A DNA stretch of 64,000 nucleotides. Source: VRUE01 sp963716245 (lineage in GTDB: Bacteria; Actinomycetota; Thermoleophilia; Solirubrobacterales; 70-9). The position numbers and the translations under genes were made by a program. The DNA is taken from assembly GCA_963716245.1 (NCBI GenBank), contig OY970300.1, positions 2,232,001-2,296,000 of the forward strand, given 5' to 3'. Positions within the stretch are counted from its first letter, which is position 1; each line of letters starts with the position of its first letter. The notes below the pieces were generated by a model that did not search any database, was not told where the DNA came from, and was given only the letters and a program-made list of their open reading frames with translations. Shown here piece by piece: positions 56,680 through 64,000 of this stretch.

Positions 56680-58023
56680 ATGACCCGACGCCTCACCGCC
56701 ATCGCCTCGCTCGCCGCGCTGGCCGTCGGCTGCCTGGCGGCCCCGGCCGGGGCCGCGACCGGCCTCTCCCCCGCCCGCGAATTCGCGCCCCGCGAGCTGG
56801 TCCTCAAGTTCGCCGGGCAGCGGTCTGCCCGGACGGTCACGCTGCCGGCGGGGATCGGCGTGCGGCGCGCCGCGGCGGCGCTGCGGCGCAGCCCCGAGGT
56901 GGCCTACGCGGTGCCCAACTACATCGCCACCGCCTCGGCCACGGAGCCGTTCCTCACCTCCACCGGGCTTCCGAACGATCCCGGTCCGATCGCCGGCGCG
57001 CCCGGGTCGCCGGGGGGCTGGGTCTCGCTGCAGTGGAACTTCCTGCCCTCCTCGGGGGCGGCGAGCGCGACGCTGCCGACCTCGCCGGGAGGCATAGACG
57101 CCGTCGGCGCCTGGCGGAACCTGGCGGCCGTGGGACGCCCGGGGGCGCGCGGTGTTGTCGTCGCCGTGCTCGACACCGGCGTCGCCTACCGGTCGCTGGG
57201 CAGCCGCTTCCTGCGCAGCCCCGACTTCTCCGCCGGGCAGTTCGTCCGGGGTCACGACTTCGTCGCCGGCGACGGCGTGCCGCTCGACCAGAACGGTCAC
57301 GGCACCCACATCGCGGGGACGATCGCCGAGAAGACCGACAATCGGATCGGCCTCGTCGGGCTCGCCTACGGAGCCCGGCTGATGCCGGTCCGCGTGCTCG
57401 ACAAGCACGGCAGCGGCGAGGCCGACGACATCGCCCGCGGCATCCGCTTCGCGATCGCCAACGGCGCCGACGTGATCAACATGAGCTTCAACTTCGGCTG
57501 CGGCAAGCCCGTCCCGGGAATCGACGAGGAGCTTCGCGAGGCCTACCGGCGGGGGATCGTGACGGTCGCCTCGATCGGCAACCTCGGCGCCGAGACCTGC
57601 GTCTCGCCGCCCGCGACGGCGCCGCGCACGATCGGCGTCGGCGGGACCACCGAGGGCGGCTGCCTGGGCGGCTACTCGCTGGCCGGCAGGGGAATCGACG
57701 TCGTCGCCCCGGGGGGCGGCGCTTCCGTGCCCGGCTGCTCTTCGATCTGGGCGCGGCCGATCTACCAGGTGACGCTGAAGAGCGGCGACCCGCGCCGCTT
57801 CGGCGAGCCGGGCACCTACGTCGGGACCTCGATGGCCGCGGCCCACGTCTCCGGCGTCGCCGCGATGATCCTCGCCAGCGGCGTCCTCGACCCCCTCGGC
57901 TCACCGACCGGCACGGTCAACCGCGTCGCCCGCCGCCTCCGCAACACCGCCCGCGACCTGGGCCTACCCTCCACGCGCCAGGGAGCGGGATTGATCAATG
58001 CTGCGCGTGCCACCGCCCCCTGA
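56680..58023 (+). CDS. Secreted subtilisin-like serine protease (S8)
   Basis: The 447-residue protein has a signal peptide (LTAIASLAALAVGCLAAPAGA), a short propeptide-like region (ELVLKFAGQRSARTVTLPAG onward) and an S8 domain. The catalytic triad is visible: Asp165 in VLDTGV, His207 in NGHGTHIAGTIA and Ser384 in GTSMAAAHVSGVAAM. The oxyanion Asn is probably in ASIGNLGAETC. It is secreted and probably degrades protein outside the cell. Its end converges with the UspA gene. Confidence 0.93.
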   Translation: MTRRLTAIASLAALAVGCLAAPAGAATGLSPAREFAPRELVLKFAGQRSARTVTLPAGIGVRRAAAALRRSPEVAYAVPNYIATASATEPFLTSTGLPNDPGPIAGAPGSPGGWVSLQWNFLPSSGAASATLPTSPGGIDAVGAWRNLAAVGRPGARGVVVAVLDTGVAYRSLGSRFLRSPDFSAGQFVRGHDFVAGDGVPLDQNGHGTHIAGTIAEKTDNRIGLVGLAYGARLMPVRVLDKHGSGEADDIARGIRFAIANGADVINMSFNFGCGKPVPGIDEELREAYRRGIVTVASIGNLGAETCVSPPATAPRTIGVGGTTEGGCLGGYSLAGRGIDVVAPGGGASVPGCSSIWARPIYQVTLKSGDPRRFGEPGTYVGTSMAAAHVSGVAAMILASGVLDPLGSPTGTVNRVARRLRNTARDLGLPSTRQGAGLINAARATAP

Positions 58024-58027
58024 GGCG

Positions 58028-58471
58028 CTAGGTCGTCCTGACGATGATCACGCTGCAGGGAGCGTGATGCGAGACGTTGTTGGGGACGCTGCCGAGCACG
58101 AACCGCCGTGCGCCGGTCATCCCCTTGTTGCCGACGACGATCAGGTCCGCACCGGTCTCTTCGGCGACTTTGAGGATCGCCTCGGCGGGGTTGCCCTCGA
58201 CGGGGTGGGTCTGGACCTCCAGCCCCTCCTTCCGCGCCACCGCAGCGGCGGCGTCGAGGGTCAGGTTGACGTCCTCGCGCGGGCCGACCGCGTGCTGGAC
58301 GTCGGCGGGGACACCCTGCTGCTCGTCCTGGAGCCGCCGGCCCGAGACCGGTTCGTAGGCGCTGACGATGCTGAGCTGAGCCCCCGCAAGCCTGGCGAGG
58401 TCGACCGCCTGGCGAACGGCCTCGGCGGCGGTCTCCGATCCATCGGTTCCAACCACGATGCGAGTGAACAC
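58028..58471 (-). CDS. Universal stress protein (UspA family)
   Basis: The 147-residue single-domain Usp starts FTRIVVGTDGSETAAEAVRQA, with the first nucleotide-binding aspartate. It ends with the ATP-binding motif GNKGMTGARRFVLGSVPNNV (G-x2-G-x9-GS/T) and APCSVIIVRT. The presence of this motif indicates an ATP-binding Usp. It is a stress-related cytoplasmic protein with no evident operon partners. Confidence 0.93.
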   Translation of the reverse strand: MFTRIVVGTDGSETAAEAVRQAVDLARLAGAQLSIVSAYEPVSGRRLQDEQQGVPADVQHAVGPREDVNLTLDAAAAVARKEGLEVQTHPVEGNPAEAILKVAEETGADLIVVGNKGMTGARRFVLGSVPNNVSHHAPCSVIIVRTT

Positions 58472-58510
58472 GCCGCCTCCTGTCAGGGTCGCTGGTCCGG
58501 CGCGCCGATA

Positions 58511-58660
58511 CTAACGCTCGCCCCGCTGGGCGGGGATACCCCGGAAGCCGTCGCCGAGGATCTCGGTCGGCGTCGTCGCGAGGCGGACGATCGCGATCGC
58601 CATCGAGGCGAGCAGGCAGGCGACGAGCACCGCCAGCCCGACTTTCCAGGAGGTCGGCAT
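58511..58660 (-). CDS. Small single-pass membrane protein
   Basis: This 49-residue frame starts with an ATG at 58660 (PTSWKVGLAVLVACLLASMA) and ends with TAG at 58511. It has one hydrophobic helix, IxLxx-type, of about 22 residues after a positively charged start, then a soluble tail TPTEILGDGFRGIPAQRGER. CCAGGAGGTC lies inside the start region, and codon third positions are mostly G or C. I do not recognise a family. It is 40 bp from both the UspA and the metallo-beta-lactamase-fold genes. Confidence 0.5.
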   Translation of the reverse strand: MPTSWKVGLAVLVACLLASMAIAIVRLATTPTEILGDGFRGIPAQRGER

Positions 58661-58700
58661 CGGCGGAAGCCTAGAGGCCGCCGTCTAGACTCGGCCCGGG

Positions 58701-59417
58701 ATGAGCGAGGAGAAGGTCGCGGAGGGCGTCTGGCTGCTGCGGGGGGACCTCCGCAAGGGGATGAACATCTATTTCATCGAGGACGGGGACGGCGTGGTCC
58801 AGTTCGACGCCGGCAGCAAGGCGATGACGAAGGCGGCGCGGCGGACGGCGGCGCGGCTCGGCGGCCTGAAGCGGGTCGTGCTCGGCCACGCCCACGCCGA
58901 CCACCGCGGCACCGCCCCCTCGCTGGGCGTCCCGGTCCACTGCCACCCCGACGAGGTCGCCGACGCGGAAGACGACGCGGCGATCTCGCGCCACTTCGAC
59001 CTCTCGCAGCTTCCCGTCGCGCCGGTGCGCTGGATCTACCCGTTCCTGCTGCGGCGCTGGGACGGCGGGGCCGTGAAGATCGACGGCACGGTCGCCGAGG
59101 GCGACGAGGTCGCCGGCTTTCGCGTGCTCCACTTCCCGGGCCACGCTCCGGGGCTGATCGGGCTCTGGCGGGAGCGCGACCGGCTGGCGATCGTCAGCGA
59201 CGTCGTCTACACCATCGACTCGACCCGCCTGCGACCGCTGCCCCACGGCGAGGCCAGCGTCCCCCATCCGGCCTGGGCGTGGGACCACGCGAAGTCGAAG
59301 CAGTCGGTGCGCCGGCTGGCCGCGCTGGAGCCCGCGACCGTCTGCACCGGGCACGCCGAGCCGCTGCGCGGACCGAACCTGCGCGAGACCCTGGAGCGCG
59401 CCGCCGAGCGCTACTGA
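58701..59417 (+). CDS. Metallo-beta-lactamase fold hydrolase
   Basis: The 238-residue protein has the MBL metal motif HAHADHRG (H-x-H-x-D-H) after the strand KRVVLG near residue 57. FDAGSKAMTKAARR precedes it, HFPGHAPGLIGL carries a further histidine near 137, and SDVVYTIDS the bridging aspartate. It is a small family member close to GloB-like or lactonase enzymes; the substrate is unknown. The ATG at 58701 follows a short gap. The next gene begins 47 bp later. Confidence 0.9.
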   Translation: MSEEKVAEGVWLLRGDLRKGMNIYFIEDGDGVVQFDAGSKAMTKAARRTAARLGGLKRVVLGHAHADHRGTAPSLGVPVHCHPDEVADAEDDAAISRHFDLSQLPVAPVRWIYPFLLRRWDGGAVKIDGTVAEGDEVAGFRVLHFPGHAPGLIGLWRERDRLAIVSDVVYTIDSTRLRPLPHGEASVPHPAWAWDHAKSKQSVRRLAALEPATVCTGHAEPLRGPNLRETLERAAERY

Positions 59418-59463
59418 AGGTGGCGGCGCCCCGCCCGGCGGCTGTCATAGGTTGCCCTGCCTG

Positions 59464-61872
59464 ATGATCGCCACCTACGTCTCGGCAGCGCTGGTCTGCG
59501 CCGCCTCGCTGTTGGTCGGCCGCGCCCTGCTCCTCCTCGCGGGGCGCCCGACGTGGACCTGGCTGGAGCCCGCCGTCGGCTTCGCGGCGGTGGTCGCCGT
59601 CACCGGCCTGCTCGCCCGCGCCCCCGGCCACGGCACCTCGGCGACGCTCGGGACGGTCCTACTGATCGCGGCATCGGCGCTCGTCCTCGCGCTTGCGCGC
59701 CGACACCCTCCGGCCGGCGAGCCCCGAGCGCGGGCGGAGGCCGACGCCGGTGCGCCCCGACGCTGGGACGCCCTGCGCCAGGGGCTGCCGCTGGCGCTCC
59801 TCGTCGCGCTCGTCCTCTCGATCCCCTTCGCGATCACGGCGCGCTGGGGGCTGCTCGGGGTCGGCTTCAACAACGACCTCGGGCTCCACCTCGCCTGGGC
59901 GGAGTGGCTTCGCAGCGGCTTCGGGCCGACGCCCGAGCCCGGCTACCCGCTCGGGCCGCACGGGCTCGCCGTGACCGTCGCCGCCGTGCCGGGGATCGGC
60001 CTCGGTCAGGCCTTCGTCGGCGAGATCGTCGCGCTCGGCGTGCTCACGGCGCTGACCGCGCTCGCCGCGCTGCGGGACCTGGGGCCGGGCCGGCGGCTGC
60101 TCGCCGCGACGATGGTCGCGGTCAGCTACCTGGGCGCCTCCTACTACGCGCAGGGCGCCTTCAAGGAGACCGCCGAGGCGCTCTTCGTGCTCGCCTTCGC
60201 GATCGGGCTGCTCGACCTCGACCGCCGCCGGGCCGGAGACGGCCGCACCTCGGCGCCGATCGTCCCCTCGGCGGGGGCGCTCGGATGGCTGCGGCTCGCG
60301 CTGCCGTTCCTGGCGCTGGCCGGCGGCGTCTTCTTCGCGTACAGCTTCGCCGGGCTGGCCTGGCCGCTCGCGACCCTCGGGCTCTGGAGCCTGACCCTGC
60401 CCGAGGTGAGAGCGGTGCTCGCCCCGCGGTCGCTGCTGCGCTTCCTGCTGCGGCCGGCGACCCTGCTGGCGATCGGCGCCCTGGCGGCACTGGCCGCCGT
60501 CGTCACCCTGGTCGGGCCGTTCGGCTTCGTCCACGGCTTCAACAAGGTCGCGGGCACCGACACCTACGGCCCCGTCTCCCCGGTCGAGGCGCTCGGCGTC
60601 TGGCCGGCGTCGAACTACCGCCTCGACGCGCCGGGCGACGCCGCGCTGACCGAGCTCGCCGGAGCGGTCGGCGCGCTCGCCGTCCTCCTCGGCGCCGCCT
60701 GGTGGGCCGGGCGCCGCGAGCTCGCCGTGCCGCTCGGGCTGGCGGCCTGCGCGGTCCTGTACCTGGCCTCGCTCCCCTTCAGCGGCGACTACTCGCAGGC
60801 CAAGGCGCTGATGATCGCGGCGCCGCTGGCGATGCTGGTCGCGATCCGGCCGCTGCTGAGCGAATTCGGCCCTCGAACCGCACGGCTTGGCTGGTCCATT
60901 CTCGCCGTGGTCTTCGTGGCCGGCGCCGCCTACTCGAGCTTCCTGGCGCTGCGCGAGGCGCCGGTCGGGCCGCCGGGCCACGGCGTGGAGCTGCGCGCGT
61001 TCCTGCCGGTCGTCCACGGCAAGCCGGTCCTCTACGCCGGCCAGGACCGCTTCGCCGCCCACGAGCTGCTCGGCGCCGACACGCACGTCCCGATCGTCGA
61101 GTTCGTCGACCCCGAAGTCTCCGAGAACCCCGAGAAGCCGTTCGACACCGGCGACGCCTACAGCCCGATCGACTTCGACTCCTTCTCCCGCGGCACGCTC
61201 GACCGCTTCCCCTACGTCATCACCGGCCGAGCGGCCTGGAACAGCCAGGCGCCCAAGAGCTTCCGGCGCGTCGACGCCACCCCCTCCTACCTGCTCTGGG
61301 AACGGACCGGCCCGACGCCCGAGGGCCGCCACGTCCTGCTCGAGGGAACCGACGCGGGCGCGCACGCGGCCTGCGCCTCGCCGGAGATCCGCATCCTGCT
61401 CGCCGAGCCCGGCCGCGCCTCGCTGTTCCCTGCCCCCTCGATCGGGCCCAAGGACCGCTGGTCCCCCGGCGCGACCCTGGGGACGGGCGAGGACGCCTCC
61501 CAGTCGCTCGAGCTGCCCGCCGGGCGCTGGCGGCTCTCGCTCCAGTACTTCTCGCCCTTCGAGCTGAGCCTGAGCGCCCGCGGCTTCCGCCACGAGCTCG
61601 TCCCGGCCCTCGACGGGCAGCGCCCCAACACGATCAGCCTTGCCAACGACGGCCAGTTCTGGCCCGCGGGGGAGATCGTCAGCGACGGCGGCCCCGTCCG
61701 CTTCACGATCGCCGCCGAGGAGACCGGGCTGCTGCAGGAGCTGAGCGCCTACGCCGGCAAGGCGCAGCTCGGCGATCTGGTCGCGGTGCCCGCCGAGCCC
61801 CGGCGGCTCGTGCCGCTCTCGGCCGCCTGCGAGGGCTGGATCGACTGGTACGAGTCACCCGCGTCACCCTGA
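59464..61872 (+). CDS. Large polytopic membrane protein, probable GT-C-type glycosyltransferase
   Basis: The 802-residue product has about twelve to thirteen membrane segments in the first 510 residues, then a soluble C-terminal part. The loop after helix 4 contains FNNDLGLHLAWAEWLRSGFG, in which paired Asp/His residues sit where GT-C enzymes bind a lipid-phosphate sugar. The C-terminal 290 residues include FPYVITGRAAWNSQAPKSF and a beta-rich region (LELPAGRWRLSLQYFSPFELSLSARG) like a carbohydrate-binding fold. The start ATG at 59464 is preferred over a TTG at 59452. Its substrate is unknown. Confidence 0.75.
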   Translation: MIATYVSAALVCAASLLVGRALLLLAGRPTWTWLEPAVGFAAVVAVTGLLARAPGHGTSATLGTVLLIAASALVLALARRHPPAGEPRARAEADAGAPRRWDALRQGLPLALLVALVLSIPFAITARWGLLGVGFNNDLGLHLAWAEWLRSGFGPTPEPGYPLGPHGLAVTVAAVPGIGLGQAFVGEIVALGVLTALTALAALRDLGPGRRLLAATMVAVSYLGASYYAQGAFKETAEALFVLAFAIGLLDLDRRRAGDGRTSAPIVPSAGALGWLRLALPFLALAGGVFFAYSFAGLAWPLATLGLWSLTLPEVRAVLAPRSLLRFLLRPATLLAIGALAALAAVVTLVGPFGFVHGFNKVAGTDTYGPVSPVEALGVWPASNYRLDAPGDAALTELAGAVGALAVLLGAAWWAGRRELAVPLGLAACAVLYLASLPFSGDYSQAKALMIAAPLAMLVAIRPLLSEFGPRTARLGWSILAVVFVAGAAYSSFLALREAPVGPPGHGVELRAFLPVVHGKPVLYAGQDRFAAHELLGADTHVPIVEFVDPEVSENPEKPFDTGDAYSPIDFDSFSRGTLDRFPYVITGRAAWNSQAPKSFRRVDATPSYLLWERTGPTPEGRHVLLEGTDAGAHAACASPEIRILLAEPGRASLFPAPSIGPKDRWSPGATLGTGEDASQSLELPAGRWRLSLQYFSPFELSLSARGFRHELVPALDGQRPNTISLANDGQFWPAGEIVSDGGPVRFTIAAEETGLLQELSAYAGKAQLGDLVAVPAEPRRLVPLSAACEGWIDWYESPASP

Positions 61873-62034
61873 GACCGCCAAAAAAACCACACCTGTTCAA
61901 AACGGTCCACCGTTAACGCCGACTTCATTCGCCTCGGCCGTTCACGCGCTATCTTCAATGGAAGAAACGCACGGTTACCTGTAACTGCCGGAGGTTGGGA
62001 GCATCTCCTGTGGAGGCACCGGTGCGAACCGTCG

Positions 62035-62376
62035 ATGTTCATCACCGGAAGGGTTGGAAGGTTGAGCGCACCGCCACTGGGAATGACCGTTCGGCTGCGG
62101 CGGCCGCGCTGGCTGGATGCGATCGCCGACCCGGTTCGGATCCACATCCTCCGTGCGCTCAGCGAGGTCACCGAGGCGACCGCCGCGGACCTCGCCGCCC
62201 ATGGGATGTCGAGCAACCAGACGCTGCGACGCCACCTCGAGGCGATGGTCACGCTCGGTGTGATCGAAGAGCGGCCGGGGCAGAGCGACGGCGAGACACC
62301 GGGCCGGCCGGCCGCCCGCTTCAGCCTGCCGGCCGAAGTCCGCGAGAGCGTCCGCTCGGTGATGGCGGCCTACTGA
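62035..62376 (+). CDS. ArsR-like winged-helix regulator
   Basis: The product is up to 113 residues and is essentially a single winged helix: LDAIADPVRIHILRALSEVTEATAADLAAHGMSSNQTLRRHLEAMVTLGVIEERPG, then a wing and a short C-terminal helix. No metal-binding cysteines are seen. Start codons at 62035, a TTG at 62062 and an ATG at 62083 all keep the domain intact, so the N terminus is uncertain. It converges with the double TetR gene and overlaps it by seven bases. Targets are unknown. Confidence 0.8.
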   Translation: MFITGRVGRLSAPPLGMTVRLRRPRWLDAIADPVRIHILRALSEVTEATAADLAAHGMSSNQTLRRHLEAMVTLGVIEERPGQSDGETPGRPAARFSLPAEVRESVRSVMAAY

Positions 62377-63689
62377 TCGGCGACCGCCGACGCTGCGGCT
62401 TCCTCGTCCACCTTTGCCCTGACGAACTCCAGCGCGGCCGGCGCTCCCAGGAACGGGGCGAGCGTGACAAAGGCGACCTGCGGCAGGATCTCGAGCATCC
62501 GGTCGGTGCGGCCGCACAGGACCTGCTGCCGCATCAGCTCGTGGATCGCCCCGCTCACCGCTTCGGAGCTGAGCCGGGGAAGGCGTTCGGCCTCCGGCCG
62601 CTGGCGGTAGCCGTCCGCGAGGAACAGCGTGTAGGCCATGCGGCTCTCGTAGGAGCGGCGGATCGCGGCCGGGCCGGCGGCGTAGCTCTCGACGAGGTCG
62701 ACGAACACCAGGTCGGGCTGCCCGGCGACGTAGCGGCCCAGCGCCCAGGCGCCGTGCCACACCCGCTCCGGCCAGCTCTCGTCGCTGAAGAACCGGCTGG
62801 CGGTCAGGGCGACGCTCGCCTCCAGGCCGAACGCCTGCGCGGCGAGGAAGGCGTCCTCCTTGCTGCGGAACTGGTCGTAGAAGGCCTTACGGGTCACCTC
62901 CGCCGTCGCGACGACGTCGGAGACCGTCATCGCGGCGTAGCCCTTCTGCCTCGAGAGCCTGGCGATCGCCGCGAGGATCCTTTCCCGCTGCTGCTCGGCG
63001 ACCACGGCCGCGGGAAGCGCCCCCCGACCCCGCGGCAGGGGCTCCTCCCCCGCCGGCCAGGGCGCCGGGGCCACCCGCGGCATCCGTGCGCCGAGGGCCA
63101 GCCAGTCCTCGCCGCGCAGCCGGGCCGCTCCCGGAGTCGTCGCGTAGGACCCGGCCCAGGCGACGAGGTCGTCGCGAAGGCCGCCGAGATGGCCGGCTTC
63201 ACCGCGGAAGACGCGGATCGCGACCGTGCCCGTGACGCCGCCGAGCAGAGCCCTGGCCGGCAGCTCGAGCGGCATCTGACCGCCGGAGCCGTGCTCCAAC
63301 CCCCGCTCGATCATCTCCTCCGCGCCGGCGAGGAAGCGCTCGTGCTCGGTGCGAACCTCGCCGTCGGCGGCCAGCGCCTCGATCAGGACCAGTCGCGCTT
63401 CCGCCGGCTGGGTCTCCGCGGCCGCCAGCAGGTCGGCCAGGATCCTGGCCGGCAGCTTGCCGGCCGTCCTCGGCGTGGCGAGCTTCTGCCCGATGCGCGT
63501 CACCACGTCGCGGTAGGCGGCCAGGAAGCAGCTCTGCTTGTCGGCGAAGTGCTCGTAGAAGGTCGCGCGCGAGACGCCGGCCTGCGAGACGACCCGGGCG
63601 ACGCTCGCCCCCCCGTAGCCGTAGCGGGCCGCCACCACGGTCATCGCGGCCAGCAGTCGTTCACGCTGACTCGGCTTGCCCCCCGCCAT
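62370..63689 (-). CDS. Tandem TetR-domain regulator (two TetR units in one protein)
   Basis: The 439-residue protein contains two complete TetR-like units. The first helix-turn-helix is LLAAMTVVAARYGYGGASVARVVSQAGVSRATFYEHFADKQSCFLAAYR (residues about 12-60). The second is ILAAIARLSRQKGYAAMTVSDVVATAEVTRKAFYDQFRSKEDAFLAAQ (about 238-285). Each is followed by a helical effector domain, the second ending FVTLAPFLGAP. A covalently linked pair can bind asymmetric operators. Single TetR genes at 29.5-31.7 kb share the terminal pattern. Its target may be the adjacent desaturase. Confidence 0.92.
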   Translation of the reverse strand: MAGGKPSQRERLLAAMTVVAARYGYGGASVARVVSQAGVSRATFYEHFADKQSCFLAAYRDVVTRIGQKLATPRTAGKLPARILADLLAAAETQPAEARLVLIEALAADGEVRTEHERFLAGAEEMIERGLEHGSGGQMPLELPARALLGGVTGTVAIRVFRGEAGHLGGLRDDLVAWAGSYATTPGAARLRGEDWLALGARMPRVAPAPWPAGEEPLPRGRGALPAAVVAEQQRERILAAIARLSRQKGYAAMTVSDVVATAEVTRKAFYDQFRSKEDAFLAAQAFGLEASVALTASRFFSDESWPERVWHGAWALGRYVAGQPDLVFVDLVESYAAGPAAIRRSYESRMAYTLFLADGYRQRPEAERLPRLSSEAVSGAIHELMRQQVLCGRTDRMLEILPQVAFVTLAPFLGAPAALEFVRAKVDEEAAASAVADQ

Positions 63690-63728
63690 CGGGGGAACCT
63701 AGCCAATCGACCGGTGCTCCGGGGAGCG

Positions 63729-64000
63729 TCAGCTGACGGCCTTGGCGGCCATCCGCTCGGGCGGCACGCGGACCACGTCCCAGATCAGGCCCGCCCGCTC
63801 CAGCGCGGCGATGACCAGCGCCGACGGGTCGAGCTGGAAGCGCCGCAGGCCGTGCACGGCGGAGGTCGGGAAGGCATGGTGATTGTTGTGCCACGCCTCG
63901 CCGAGCGTCGGCAGCGCGATCAGCGCCAGGTTGCGCGACTCGTCCGTCGTCTCGAAGTCGCGCCGGCCGAAGACGTGGCAGAGCGAGTTGATGCTGTAGG
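63729..64000 (-). CDS. Fatty-acid (acyl-CoA) desaturase, C-terminal part
   Basis: Only the last 90 codons are in the window; the 5' part lies beyond the right edge. The segment reads YSINSLCHVFGRRDFETTDESRNL, then LPTLGEAWHNNHHAFPTSAVHGLRRFQ. The HNNHH histidine box and the NS-x-CH-xFG motif are hallmarks of membrane di-iron delta-9 acyl desaturases. It introduces a double bond into fatty acyl chains. It follows the double TetR gene in the same direction but upstream of it, so the regulator may control it. Confidence 0.9.
   Translation of the reverse strand, partial: YSINSLCHVFGRRDFETTDESRNLALIALPTLGEAWHNNHHAFPTSAVHGLRRFQLDPSALVIAALERAGLIWDVVRVPPERMAAKAVS

Noticed and set aside
1..64000. CRISPR array, restriction-modification locus, prophage or transposase
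   Set aside because: No spaced direct repeats, methyltransferase motifs, phage structural genes or transposase motifs were seen; the holin-superfamily start at 1-81 is a chromosomal family.

Overview
The window is GC-rich, actinobacterium-like chromosomal DNA with short intergenic gaps and many ATGA/GTGA/TGATG stop-start overlaps. The gene set points to Thermoleophilia (Solirubrobacterales): an archaeal-type FolE2/MptA GTP cyclohydrolase, an Rv2578c-type radical SAM protein, tandem and single TetR regulators of the kind common there, YrbE permeases, and secreted proteins with basic C-terminal domains. The class assignment is inferred from gene families, not from a marker gene. No rRNA, CRISPR array, prophage or transposase is visible. 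The RNA genes are five tRNAs (Val-CAC, Tyr-GTA, Thr-CGT, Ser-CGA, Ser-GGA) and the small SRP RNA.

Layout. 1-7.3 kb: start of a holin-superfamily gene, a GNAT acetyltransferase, the housekeeping dnaX-ybaB-recR operon, a GT-C-like membrane protein, a DrrAB-type ABC exporter and ffs. 7.3-19 kb: secreted protein, cation/proton antiporter abutting tRNA-Val, ArfB, pterin dehydratase, GST-like protein, an orphan GntR-YrbE-YrbE operon, Zn-dependent dehydrogenase, HD-GYP phosphodiesterase and an MFS exporter. 19-25.7 kb: a complete five-gene oligopeptide/dipeptide ABC importer followed by a LigC-type ATP-dependent DNA ligase. 25.7-33.2 kb: an intein-containing radical SAM gene with an SOS box at its start, YtoQ, a two-domain dCTP deaminase, three TetR genes, one MerR and a frameshifted SDR. 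33.2-44.5 kb: PD-(D/E)XK-like protein, tRNA-Tyr, F420-type reductase, primary sigma factor, FolE2, VapBC, PgsA, MMPL transporter, two ArsR-like regulators around a family-5 uracil-DNA glycosylase, and an E1-like enzyme with an RRE/PqqD-like N terminus. 44.5-64 kb: an NYN-domain gene bracketed by a duplicated tRNA-Thr end, secreted and envelope proteins, a DUF4160 pseudogene with an intact DUF2442 partner, a PilZ-containing cellulose-synthase-like glycosyltransferase, an acyltransferase/SGNH pair, RNase H-like, TadA, subtilase, UspA, metallo-beta-lactamase-fold protein, a large membrane protein, a double TetR and the end of a fatty-acid desaturase.

The most unusual feature is two families of palindromic elements that sit inside or at the ends of protein genes without breaking them. 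Family 1 is a hairpin of about 95-105 bp read in frame in the dnaX linker and at the C terminus of the radical SAM protein; the copies differ by paired 3-nt changes that keep both the frame and the stem. Family 2 is a nested palindrome (outer arms with GGCACCCCTC, then ACTCAA, then an inner hairpin) inside the GT-C gene and across the dcd-ytoQ junction, where ACTCAA supplies the dcd stop codon. They resemble in behaviour the Rickettsia palindromic elements, but I cannot tell without a database whether they are described. Other notable points are an intein placed immediately before the third cluster cysteine of a radical SAM motif, a consensus SOS box touching the ATG of that gene, a one-gene tRNA-anchored insertion, and several genes with missing starts, missing stops or frameshifts.
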